A DNA stretch of 6,057 nt from Lachnospiraceae bacterium (GTDB lineage: Bacteria > Bacillota > Clostridia > Lachnospirales > Lachnospiraceae), in the NCBI GenBank assembly GCA_024699395.1, contig JAILPU010000222.1, positions 1 to 6,057 of the forward strand. The letters run 5' to 3'. Positions 1 through 5,711 of the stretch are shown here, one piece after another (position 1 is the stretch's first letter; every line of letters begins with the position of its first letter). A program made the position numbers and the translations under genes. Under the pieces are notes generated by a model. That model saw nothing but the letters and a program-made list of their open reading frames with translations. It did not search any database and was not told the DNA's origin.

Positions 1-902
1 ACAAGGGATGCGCATCTTCTGTAATGCCGGGCGTAGGTTTCGCAATGTAAAAATTCCTTCCTGTACTTCACAGCATTTTCCCTTAAGATATCAAGTATTT
101 CCTTGGATTTCATCCTGTGGGTATAATAAACAATAATATAATCAAGGCATACCTTGCACAAGGAGCTGTATGCCACATCCTCAAGCTCACTGTCAATCCC
201 TTCAAAGAGTCCCGCAATCTTCTTGTAAGTCAAAACTGCGCTCATCTTTCTGGGAGTAAGGGTTGTCTTAATGGTGGATACTCCTCCCGTATCCAGAGAA
301 TAATGATACAAAGCCACGGGATCGTAGGCAATGCGCTCGCAAAGTCTTATGTACCTCACATTAAAATGAAGATCCTGTACCGCTCCCAGCTCCGTGTCAA
401 ACAAAAGTCTGTTATCTCTTATAACCTTCACGGAATACAACTTATTCCAGGCATATCCGCAATAATAATCGGGATTTAAAAGTATCTTAAGAGCCGTCCT
501 CTTGTCCATCACCTGAAGTTTCCCATTCCTGTTCATTATCATGCTTGAACAGAAGTGACCGCATATACTAAGATCCGCATTGTTGTCTTCTCTTATCTTT
601 AAAAGCTTTTCAAGGTAATCAGCCTCCACATAATCATCGGGATCCGGGAAAATAATATATTCTCCCTTTGCATTTTCAATACCGCAGTTTCTGGCACTGG
701 AAAGTCCCCCGTTTCCCTTGTGTATCACCCTGATCCTGTCATCCTTTTGTCCCCACTCATCGCACTTTTTCCCGGATTCATCGACAGAACCGTCGTCCAC
801 AAGTATAAGTTCCCAATCGCTGAAAGTCTGATTGATAAGGCTTTGTATGCACTTATCCATATACTTTTCCATATTGTAGACACAACAAACAACCGTAATC
901 AT
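1..902 (-). CDS. Family 2 glycosyltransferase, 3' end cut by the window edge
   Basis: The protein is probably a cytoplasmic or membrane-associated enzyme that moves a sugar from a nucleotide-sugar donor to a surface polysaccharide, capsule or glycan acceptor. I read 300 residues from an ATG at 902; the frame is still open at base 1, so the C-terminus is missing. The N-terminus has the GT-A fold pattern: a beta strand ITVVCCVYN (residues 2-10), LILVDDGSVDESG (32-44), then NGGLSSARNCGIENAKGEYI (64-83). The metal/nucleotide-binding DXD motif is D87-P88-D89 within FPDPDDYV. Later come WNKLYS (152-157) and VQDLHFN (175-181), where many relatives have an ED pair; here it is Q176-D177. A GGAGG ribosome site (911-915) lies 8 bases before the start. 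No strongly hydrophobic segment is visible in the part present. The donor and acceptor cannot be predicted. The gene follows the transporter terminator, so it probably has its own promoter and is functionally separate. Confidence 0.93.
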   Translation of the reverse strand, partial: MITVVCCVYNMEKYMDKCIQSLINQTFSDWELILVDDGSVDESGKKCDEWGQKDDRIRVIHKGNGGLSSARNCGIENAKGEYIIFPDPDDYVEADYLEKLLKIREDNNADLSICGHFCSSMIMNRNGKLQVMDKRTALKILLNPDYYCGYAWNKLYSVKVIRDNRLLFDTELGAVQDLHFNVRYIRLCERIAYDPVALYHYSLDTGGVSTIKTTLTPRKMSAVLTYKKIAGLFEGIDSELEDVAYSSLCKVCLDYIIVYYTHRMKSKEILDILRENAVKYRKEFLHCETYARHYRRCASL

Positions 903-936
903 CCCTCACCCCTCCGGTCTTCGAAAATGTGGTTAA

Positions 937-965
937 ATGTTACCATTTTTTGATATTTTATGCAA
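937..965 (-). promoter_or_regulatory. Possible promoter for the glycosyltransferase gene
   Basis: Read on the minus strand, TTGCAT (960-965) and TAACAT (937-942) are separated by 17 bases. They match the sigma-A -35 and -10 consensus at 3 and 4 of 6 positions. The predicted transcript would start near 930, giving a leader of about 28 bases that carries the GGAGG ribosome site. The position, immediately after the terminator hairpin of the preceding unit, makes a promoter here likely, but the boxes are weak in a very AT-rich stretch and the exact assignment is uncertain. Confidence 0.25.
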
Positions 966-994
966 ATTAAGGGCTGCCCTTTCGGGCAGCCCCT
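961..994 (-). terminator. Intrinsic terminator of the ABC transporter operon
   Basis: A perfect 9-bp GC-rich stem, GGGCTGCCC (984-992) and GGGCAGCCC (971-979), closes a 4-base loop. On the minus strand the loop is GAAA, a stable GNRA tetraloop, and the stem is followed by TTAATTTGCA, a moderately U-rich tail. On the plus strand the loop is TTTC and no T-run follows, so the minus strand is the likely functional one. It would end transcription about 200 bases past the permease stop codon, before the glycosyltransferase gene. The tail is not a clean U-run, so some read-through is possible. Confidence 0.75.
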
Positions 995-1182
995 TACACT
1001 ATGTAGTCTGTTATTTAGTTACTCAATATCCCGAATCCGGCATTCTGTTACTTACATTACATAGCATCTCAATTCTGTATTCCGTTTTATACATTCGTCC
1101 AAAACTCGGATTCGAAATTTACACAGTCCACAAATAATCTTAGACCTAATCCTTTGCTAATATACAATCCTCAATTCAGTGT
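995..1182. other. Non-coding stretch between permease and terminator
   Basis: This AT-rich stretch has no supported gene on either strand. A plus-strand reading frame across 937-1137 has no ribosome site and no recognisable protein character. The stretch would be an unusually long 3' untranslated region of the transporter transcript. I see scattered short repeats (CTCAATTC at 1068-1075 and 1170-1177; CTTACATT at 1051-1058), but none is long enough to stand above chance. Confidence 0.5.
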
Positions 1183-1203
1183 GATTGTGATTATTTCACA
1201 ATC
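1183..1203 (-). repeat. Small hairpin straddling the permease stop codon
   Basis: GATTGTGA (1183-1190) and TCACAATC (1196-1203) form a perfect 8-bp inverted repeat around the 5-base loop TTATT. On the transcript the loop reads AAUAA and contains the UAA stop; the preceding stem arm encodes the last sense codons (Ile-Val-Lys). The stem is AU-rich and lacks a U-tail, so it is not a convincing terminator. It could protect the 3' end of the coding region from exonucleases, or be coincidental. Confidence 0.4.
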
Positions 1204-3170
1204 TTAAGGTATACTCTCGATGTGAGAAGATATATCAGTCCGTAGAACAGTAAGAATACCACCAATACCACTCCTGCGGATTTGAAGAAATATGATGCAT
1301 CCGTAAGATTGAATATCTTAAGGAGCTGGCGTAACATCTTGGAAGCCACAAGCACATGAACCACAGCCACACCAACGGGAAGGAAGAAAACTGTGAGCAC
1401 CTGACTTTGAATGCAGCCTTTAATCTCTTTGTTCTCCATGCCCACCTTCTCCATAATCTGGAAATTGTTTCTGTCCTCAAAGCCTTCGGAAATCTGCTTA
1501 TAGTAGATGATAAGAGCGGTTCCCAAGATAAAGATCATTCCCAAAAAGATTCCCAGGAAAAACAGTCCGCCGTACATACTTAGGAATTCATCTACCGCAG
1601 AGGCTTTATAATCTGCCATACTGCTTTTTGCCTCCGGGTCGACAGAGTAAATCGCAGCATCATAACAGCTGTGTACAGCGCCACAGGCTTCCTTTTGAAC
1701 TTCCTTTGACTCATTGAAATCGGCATATATGTTAATAAACTTGGGGAAATTTGCCAGACGCGCTATCTCGTTTATCTCATTTTCATCCTTACATACACCA
1801 TAAAAGCAATACTCTCTTATGCTGGCAAAATCCAAAGGACTGTTTTCTTCGGGGGGAAGATAACCCTTTACGGTATACTCTTTGTCCGCAAAACGGATAA
1901 CATCGCCGAAATCACTGCTTCCCTTGAATATATAAAGCTCACTGCTCTCGGGGCGCTCAAATTTCTGTTTAACATTCTCGGGGAGATTGTCGTAGGGTAT
2001 CAGGAAAAATCCTGTGTTGGTATCAACGCCCTCTGCAGCTTCAAAACGTCCCTCCCCAAGATATGTATAAAAACCGCTGATAGAGCTGTATACCCCTAAA
2101 TTCTTTAATGTAAGGCCGGTATCAACAAATGCTTTTTTGAAAGCCTCCTCAACAACACTGTTGTCATCAACCTTGTAAGTTCTAAAAGACCCTCCCAGAT
2201 CGTTGGGATATCTGGAATCCACCTCATTATCGATTCCCACATACATGGCAACGGTTGTGGAGAGAGTAACCAATACCATTGCTGACAAAATTGAGATTGC
2301 CGCAAGCCCCGCCGCATTCTTTTTCATTCTGTAGATCATCTGGCTCACGGATACGAAATGCTTCGTGTTGTAGTAATAATTTTTATTCTTTTTAAGGGCT
2401 TTTAAAAGTACGATACTTCCCACTGTAAAAAGAAAATATGTGCCGGCTATTACCAGCATAACAGCTATAAAGAATTTTCCTATGGCAGCCAGAGCATCCT
2501 TTGTGGTAAGTGCTATGTAGTAACCTGCCCCAAGGAATGCAAGTCCCATGATAAAAGAAAGCCATTTGGACTTGGGCTCTCTCTCTCCCGCTTTTGCGCT
2601 GGACATAAGTTCAAGGGGATTGCACACAAGAATCTGGATAATATTGTAAATCAAAATGATTAAGAAGATTCCCAGGTATACGATCAATGTTACCACCACT
2701 GCCTTGGGGATTATCTTAAATCCATAATGAACATCAAAGTCAAGTATCCTTAAAAGGATATCCATAACAAGCTTTTCAAAAACAGCACCGAGAACAATTC
2801 CAAGTCCTACAGCCGCGCCGCACACATAAATTGTTTCCAAAAACATGATACGGCTGATATGACGTTTCTCAAGTCCCAGCACATTATACAATCCCAGCTC
2901 AGTCTTTCTTCTTTTCATAAGAAAACTGTTGGCATAAAAAATAATAATTGCAGTAAAAATACCTATAACGGAAGCACCGAATCTCATAATAAGAGACAAA
3001 TCTCTTCCACCGGTCAGTATCATATCGTAGAGTCCGGGATCCAACGCAATATTTAAAAGGATAAAGAACATTGCCACGCTCACCATACCCGTTAAAATAT
3101 AGGGAAGATAGAGACCTCTGTTCTTTTTCATATTGTCAAAAGCAAGGCTCGCAAAAATCTTTTTATTCAT
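1191..3170 (-). CDS. Bce-type ABC transporter permease (FtsX-like domains, large extracellular domain)
   Basis: This is the membrane subunit of a peptide-resistance ABC transporter, 659 residues from the ATG at 3170, in the size range of BceB-type permeases. Hydrophobic segments lie near residues 22-42, 61-81, 109-131, 155-180, 203-221, 230-256, 287-311, 534-557, 589-611 and 628-650. This gives the family's ten segments, with an extracellular domain of about 220 residues (312-533) between segments 7 and 8. That domain is where known relatives contact peptides or their lipid targets. Two similar cytoplasmic stretches after segments 2 and 8 (KTELGLYNVLGLEKRHI, 89-105; NNFQIMEKVGMENKEI, 568-583) mark the two FtsX-type halves and probably meet the ATPase. 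The extracellular domain holds four cysteines (455, 460, 496, 502). A longer frame opens at 3230 but lies inside the ATPase gene; the chosen start has GGTGA 5 bases upstream and overlaps the ATPase stop by 8 bp. The actual peptide substrate is unknown. Confidence 0.93.
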   Translation of the reverse strand: MNKKIFASLAFDNMKKNRGLYLPYILTGMVSVAMFFILLNIALDPGLYDMILTGGRDLSLIMRFGASVIGIFTAIIIFYANSFLMKRRKTELGLYNVLGLEKRHISRIMFLETIYVCGAAVGLGIVLGAVFEKLVMDILLRILDFDVHYGFKIIPKAVVVTLIVYLGIFLIILIYNIIQILVCNPLELMSSAKAGEREPKSKWLSFIMGLAFLGAGYYIALTTKDALAAIGKFFIAVMLVIAGTYFLFTVGSIVLLKALKKNKNYYYNTKHFVSVSQMIYRMKKNAAGLAAISILSAMVLVTLSTTVAMYVGIDNEVDSRYPNDLGGSFRTYKVDDNSVVEEAFKKAFVDTGLTLKNLGVYSSISGFYTYLGEGRFEAAEGVDTNTGFFLIPYDNLPENVKQKFERPESSELYIFKGSSDFGDVIRFADKEYTVKGYLPPEENSPLDFASIREYCFYGVCKDENEINEIARLANFPKFINIYADFNESKEVQKEACGAVHSCYDAAIYSVDPEAKSSMADYKASAVDEFLSMYGGLFFLGIFLGMIFILGTALIIYYKQISEGFEDRNNFQIMEKVGMENKEIKGCIQSQVLTVFFLPVGVAVVHVLVASKMLRQLLKIFNLTDASYFFKSAGVVLVVFLLFYGLIYLLTSRVYLKIVK

Positions 3171-3927
3171 TTTTGTCACCGTCCTTTGAAAGAAGCACCA
3201 AAGTCTGGGATATCTTCTCGTACATCTCATCCTTGGTCTGGTTTGCTCTGTAAATCTGATGGAAGACTTCTCCGTCCTTCATGAAAAGTACCCTCTTGGC
3301 ATGGCAGGCAGCCTTGACACTGTGGGTAACCATAAGGATTGTCTGTCCTTCATCATTGATCACGTTAAAGAGCTTTAAGAGACTGTCAGCGGAGTAGGAA
3401 TCGAGAGCTCCCGTAGGCTCATCCGCAAGAATCAGGGTAGGATTAACGATTAATGCTCTTGCCACCGCAGCACGCTGTTTCTGTCCTCCACTCACCTCGT
3501 AAGGATATTTGTCCAAAAGTTCGCTTATTCCAAGTTTATTTGCTATGGGCTCCAAAAGAGCATTCATCTCATCATATTTCTTTCCCGCAAGTACTAAAGG
3601 TAAGAAGATATTGTCCTTTAAGGAAAAGGTATCAAGGAGATTGAAATCCTGGAAAACAAAACCAAGGTTCTTTCTTCTGAAAGCGGAAAGCTCCTTCTGG
3701 GTAAGAAGGCTTATATCCTTTCCCTTAAGAAGAATGCTTCCCTTTGTGGGAGTATCCAAAGATGCAAGGATATTTAACAGTGTGGTCTTACCTGCTCCGC
3801 TCTCACCCATTATGGCAACATATTCACCTTCCTCAACAGAAAAATTAACATCCTTCAAGGCCTCAACCTTGTTTCCTCCGAATCTGGTAGAGTATACTTT
3901 TTTAAGATTTTTAACTTCAAGTAACAT
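3163..3927 (-). CDS. Bce-type ABC transporter ATP-binding protein
   Basis: This cytoplasmic ATPase, 254 residues, powers the adjacent permease and belongs to the MacB/LolD/BceA group. It has Walker A GESGAGKT (41-48), the Q-loop in VFQDFNLL (Q93), signature VSGGQKQ (145-151), Walker B LILADEP (165-171, with D169 and catalytic E170), D-loop GALD (173-176) and switch histidine H202. KYPYEVSGGQKQR is typical of peptide-resistance members. All catalytic residues are present. The frame extends 15 codons upstream to an ATG at 3972, but I chose the ATG at 3927: it has GGAGG 5 bases upstream, gives the usual MLLEVKNLKKVY beginning, and the upstream ATG falls inside the predicted -10 box. Its last bases overlap the permease start (ATGAATAA), so the two subunits are probably translationally coupled. 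It is the first gene of its operon, probably activated by the response regulator encoded at 5685-5017. Confidence 0.95.
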   Translation of the reverse strand: MLLEVKNLKKVYSTRFGGNKVEALKDVNFSVEEGEYVAIMGESGAGKTTLLNILASLDTPTKGSILLKGKDISLLTQKELSAFRRKNLGFVFQDFNLLDTFSLKDNIFLPLVLAGKKYDEMNALLEPIANKLGISELLDKYPYEVSGGQKQRAAVARALIVNPTLILADEPTGALDSYSADSLLKLFNVINDEGQTILMVTHSVKAACHAKRVLFMKDGEVFHQIYRANQTKDEMYEKISQTLVLLSKDGDKNE

Positions 3928-3932
3928 ATGGT

Positions 3933-3937
3933 CCTCC
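3933..3937 (-). promoter_or_regulatory. Ribosome binding site deciding the ATPase start
   Basis: GGAGG on the minus strand sits 5 bases before the ATG at 3927. The upstream in-frame ATGs at 3972 and 3951 have no comparable site, so this supports the shorter 254-residue product. Confidence 0.75.
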
Positions 3938-3969
3938 GTATTTCTTTGCATAATGTTTTTCTTTACACT

Positions 3970-3998
3970 CATATATTAACAAAAGAAGGGAATGTAAA
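3970..3998 (-). promoter_or_regulatory. Predicted promoter of the ABC transporter operon
   Basis: On the minus strand, TTTACA (3993-3998; 5 of 6 to the -35 consensus) and TATATG (3970-3975; 4 of 6 to the -10 consensus) are separated by exactly 17 bases. The start of transcription would fall near 3963, leaving a leader of roughly 36 bases that includes the GGAGG site. The imperfect -10 fits a promoter that depends on an activator. The -35 box lies partly within the left arm of a 10-bp inverted repeat, just downstream of the operator-like sites. Confidence 0.5.
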
Positions 3999-4022
3999 AC
4001 CATTTATCAGTCTTACATTCCC
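3988..4022 (-). terminator. 10-bp inverted repeat: terminator of the two-component operon and/or operator
   Basis: GGGAATGTAA (3988-3997) and TTACATTCCC (4013-4022) are perfect inverted repeats around a 15-base spacer. On the minus-strand transcript the stem is followed by TTCTTTTGTTAATAT, which is U-rich, so it could terminate the kinase mRNA 32 bases after its stop codon. The large loop and middling GC content make it a modest terminator. The arms also carry TGTAA/TTACA half-sites like those of the operator upstream, and the left arm overlaps the -35 box. A role in regulator binding or in partial read-through from regulator and kinase into the transporter is therefore equally possible. Confidence 0.4.
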
Positions 4023-4027
4023 CGTAT
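4012..4027 (-). promoter_or_regulatory. Possible secondary regulator-binding site
   Basis: Read on the minus strand this is ATACGGGGAATGTAAG, a degenerate copy of the main palindrome CTTACAAAAATGTAAG shifted by exactly 21 bp (two helical turns). The downstream half-site is perfectly kept: the 9-mer AATGTAAGA occurs at 4032-4040 and again at 4011-4019. The upstream half keeps only TAC. From memory, BceR-like regulators in Bacillus subtilis bind a strong main site and a weak secondary site cooperatively, which this layout resembles. Its weak half and its overlap with the inverted repeat keep confidence low. Confidence 0.4.
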
Positions 4028-4032
4028 CATTT

Positions 4033-4048
4033 CTTACATTTTTGTAAG
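4033..4048 (-). promoter_or_regulatory. Predicted main operator for the BceR-like response regulator
   Basis: CTTACAAAAATGTAAG is a perfect 6-4-6 palindrome. It fits the TNACA-N4-TGTAA pattern that I recall being proposed for BceR-type regulators. It lies between the kinase stop and the transporter promoter, with its centre about 42 bases upstream of the predicted -35 box, a place suited to activation. No equivalent palindrome occurs upstream of the regulator gene. As a transcript hairpin it is too weak and lacks a proper U-tail, so a DNA-level role is favoured. Confidence 0.6.
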
Positions 4049-4054
4049 TTTAGG

Positions 4055-5020
4055 TCAATCCATATACTTTTGGGGCTTTTCTGTCCCCAGATCGATGCAT
4101 ACTCTCGTCCCCACTCCCACAGTGGATTCTATGGTGAGGGAATGGTTCATTCTCTTAAGTATGGTATCGCACAAGTAAAGTCCTATTCCCGTAGCCTTCT
4201 TGTCAAGCCTTCCGTTAAAACCGGTGAAGCCTTTTTGAGTTACTCTGGGAATATCCTCTTCTCTGATACCTATTCCCGTATCCTCTATGACAAGAGTGCT
4301 CTCCCCTCTTTTATATATGGTGACGCCCCCTTCTTTCGTATACTTTAAAGCGTTGGAAAGAATCTGCTCGATTACAAAAGAGAGCCACTTCTCATCTCCC
4401 ACCGCAGTCAGTTCAAAATCCTTAAGGTCCATCTTAAGCTTCTTGACGATAAAGACGTAGGCGTACTTTCGAACGGCCCCCTTTACCACGTCCACCACAT
4501 TTACATTATTAAAAACATAATCGTTTTCCGCATTGAAAAGTCTTACGGAGGTGAGCACCATCTCCACATACTGCTCTATCTCAAAGAGCTCCATTTTGAG
4601 TTTTCCTTTATCCTCAAATTCGGAATTCTCCATAATAAGCTTGGCCGCAGCTATGGGGGTTTTGATCTGGTGTACCCACATGGTGTAATAATCCAGTTTT
4701 TCCCTGTCAAACTCCCCCGCCTTTAAGGTAAGGTCGTTGTTAAGTCTGGCCAAAGTCTTAAGAGCGTCGGTGTACATTTTTTCCGTAATGTCCCTTGGCT
4801 CGGGGTATAACGCTATGTTCCCCGGGTCGTTCATAAGTGCCAAAAGCCTGTTACGGTTTTCTCTTTCCCTGTAGGCATTTACAATCCCGCATATAACTCC
4901 CACCGCCACAAATAAAAACAGGCCGTAGCATATCGCCATTTTGTCAAAGCGATATGCAAAACCCAGCCCGAGATAAAGCAAACCGAATATAAAGGGATAG
5001 ATATAGATACCCTTTTTCAT
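4055..5020 (-). CDS. BceS-type intramembrane-sensing histidine kinase
   Basis: This 321-residue membrane kinase phosphorylates the adjacent response regulator. Two N-terminal membrane segments (about 5-23 and 29-48) are separated by only some five residues, RFDKM, so there is almost no extracellular sensor. In this family the signal comes from the partner BceAB-like transporter. The dimerisation and phosphoacceptor motif is WVHQIKTP with H117. The ATPase domain shows the N-box around N223 (EQILSNALKY), the G1 box DTGIGI (247-252), an F-box-like KGFTG (263-267) and the G2 box TGIGLYL (277-283). All catalytic motifs are intact. The ATG overlaps the regulator stop as ATGA, and no good ribosome site precedes it, so translation is probably coupled to the regulator. 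A GHKL domain and short length without PAS or HAMP fit the family. Confidence 0.95.
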   Translation of the reverse strand: MKKGIYIYPFIFGLLYLGLGFAYRFDKMAICYGLFLFVAVGVICGIVNAYRERENRNRLLALMNDPGNIALYPEPRDITEKMYTDALKTLARLNNDLTLKAGEFDREKLDYYTMWVHQIKTPIAAAKLIMENSEFEDKGKLKMELFEIEQYVEMVLTSVRLFNAENDYVFNNVNVVDVVKGAVRKYAYVFIVKKLKMDLKDFELTAVGDEKWLSFVIEQILSNALKYTKEGGVTIYKRGESTLVIEDTGIGIREEDIPRVTQKGFTGFNGRLDKKATGIGLYLCDTILKRMNHSLTIESTVGVGTRVCIDLGTEKPQKYMD

Positions 5021-5685
5021 ATTTTATACCCCAACCCCTTTTTGGTTATTATAAAATCTTCAAGTCCTATTGCTTCCAGTTTTTTCCTTAAACGGTTTAT
5101 ATTAACCGTAAGAGTATTGTCGTCCACATACTCATCGTTTTCCCAAAGTCTTACCATAATGGCATCTCTACTCACCACCTTACCCTTATTTTCCATAAGA
5201 GTCATGATGATCCTGTTCTCATTCTTGGTAAGTTCCACCTTCCCGTCCTTAAATCTTATCCAGGCCTCTGTGGGGGAAAACATGGCGCCGTTGTGTTCAT
5301 AAAGTTCCGCGCCCTGTGCAAGCTCGTAGGTGCGCCTAAGTACAGCGCGGATTTTAGCCGTTAAAACCATGGGGTCATAGGGCTTTTCCATATAATCATC
5401 CCCGCCCATGTTCATGGCCATAACTATATTCATATTGTCAGAGATACTTGTTAAGAATATGATGGGCACCGAAGATATTTTTCTGATCTCGCTGCACCAG
5501 TAAAAGCCGTTCTGGAAGGGAAGATTTATATCCATAAGAACAAGCTGGGGATTAAAGAGCGCAAATTCCTTCAAAACATTTTCAAAATCCTTTGCGCATA
5601 AAGCTTCGTAATTCCAGCTTTCCAGAAGCTTTTTGGTATTTTCGGCTATGACCTCATCATCTTCCACAACAAGTATCCTGTACAT
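5017..5685 (-). CDS. BceR-like OmpR-family response regulator
   Basis: This 222-residue cytoplasmic DNA-binding regulator is the likely partner of the kinase encoded next to it. The receiver domain (about 1-118) has the acidic pair D9-D10 in VVEDDE, phosphoacceptor D52 in LVLMDINLP, T79-S80, and K101-P102 in MEKPYDP. The C-terminal winged helix (about 128-222) contains LTKNENRIIMTLMENKGKVVSR and the recognition segment DDNTLTVNINRLRKKLE, characteristic of OmpR/BceR-type regulators. The start at 5685 has GAGG (5693-5696) 7 bases upstream. The stop overlaps the kinase start by 4 bp. Only 26 bases separate it from the preceding HAD hydrolase gene, and no clear promoter lies in that gap, so it is probably transcribed from further upstream. 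The likely target is the operator at 4033-4048 and its neighbour, driving the transporter operon. Confidence 0.95.
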   Translation of the reverse strand: MYRILVVEDDEVIAENTKKLLESWNYEALCAKDFENVLKEFALFNPQLVLMDINLPFQNGFYWCSEIRKISSVPIIFLTSISDNMNIVMAMNMGGDDYMEKPYDPMVLTAKIRAVLRRTYELAQGAELYEHNGAMFSPTEAWIRFKDGKVELTKNENRIIMTLMENKGKVVSRDAIMVRLWENDEYVDDNTLTVNINRLRKKLEAIGLEDFIITKKGLGYKI

Positions 5686-5711
5686 ATGTAAACCTCATTT
5701 AAAACGGTATA

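Noticed and set aside
117..953. Plus-strand reading frames at 117-479 and 720-953
   Set aside because: They lie antisense to the glycosyltransferase, whose motifs are clear, and have no family resemblance.
1051..1062. Extra copies of the TTACA half-site (TTACATTACA) in the 3' region of the transporter operon
   Set aside because: They are tandem in one direction rather than a palindrome with a 4-base spacer, and there is no promoter to regulate.
1032..1114. 8-bp inverted repeat CGAATCCG (1032-1039) / CGGATTCG (1107-1114)
   Set aside because: The arms are short and 67 bases apart; a match of this size is expected by chance in a region this long.
1068..1177. Direct repeat CTCAATTC at 1068-1075 and 1170-1177
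   Set aside because: Only 8 bases match and the flanks do not align, so there is no support for a mobile or functional repeat.
1184..1202. TGTGA-N5-TCACA, resembling a CRP/FNR site
   Set aside because: The spacer is 5 rather than 6 bases, it sits at the end of a gene with no promoter beside it, and a CRP-type role is unlikely in this type of host.
3171..3230. 20-codon upstream extension of the permease frame
   Set aside because: It lies within the ATPase coding region, is rich in Arg/Cys/Trp unlike the family's N-terminus, and a better start exists at 3170.
3509..3979. Plus-strand 156-residue reading frame
   Set aside because: It is the antisense shadow of the ATPase gene with no recognisable domain or ribosome site.
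5681..5690. Palindrome TACATATGTA over the regulator start codon, considered as an autoregulatory operator
   Set aside because: The spacing between half-sites is 2 rather than 4 bases, and it overlaps the coding start rather than a promoter.
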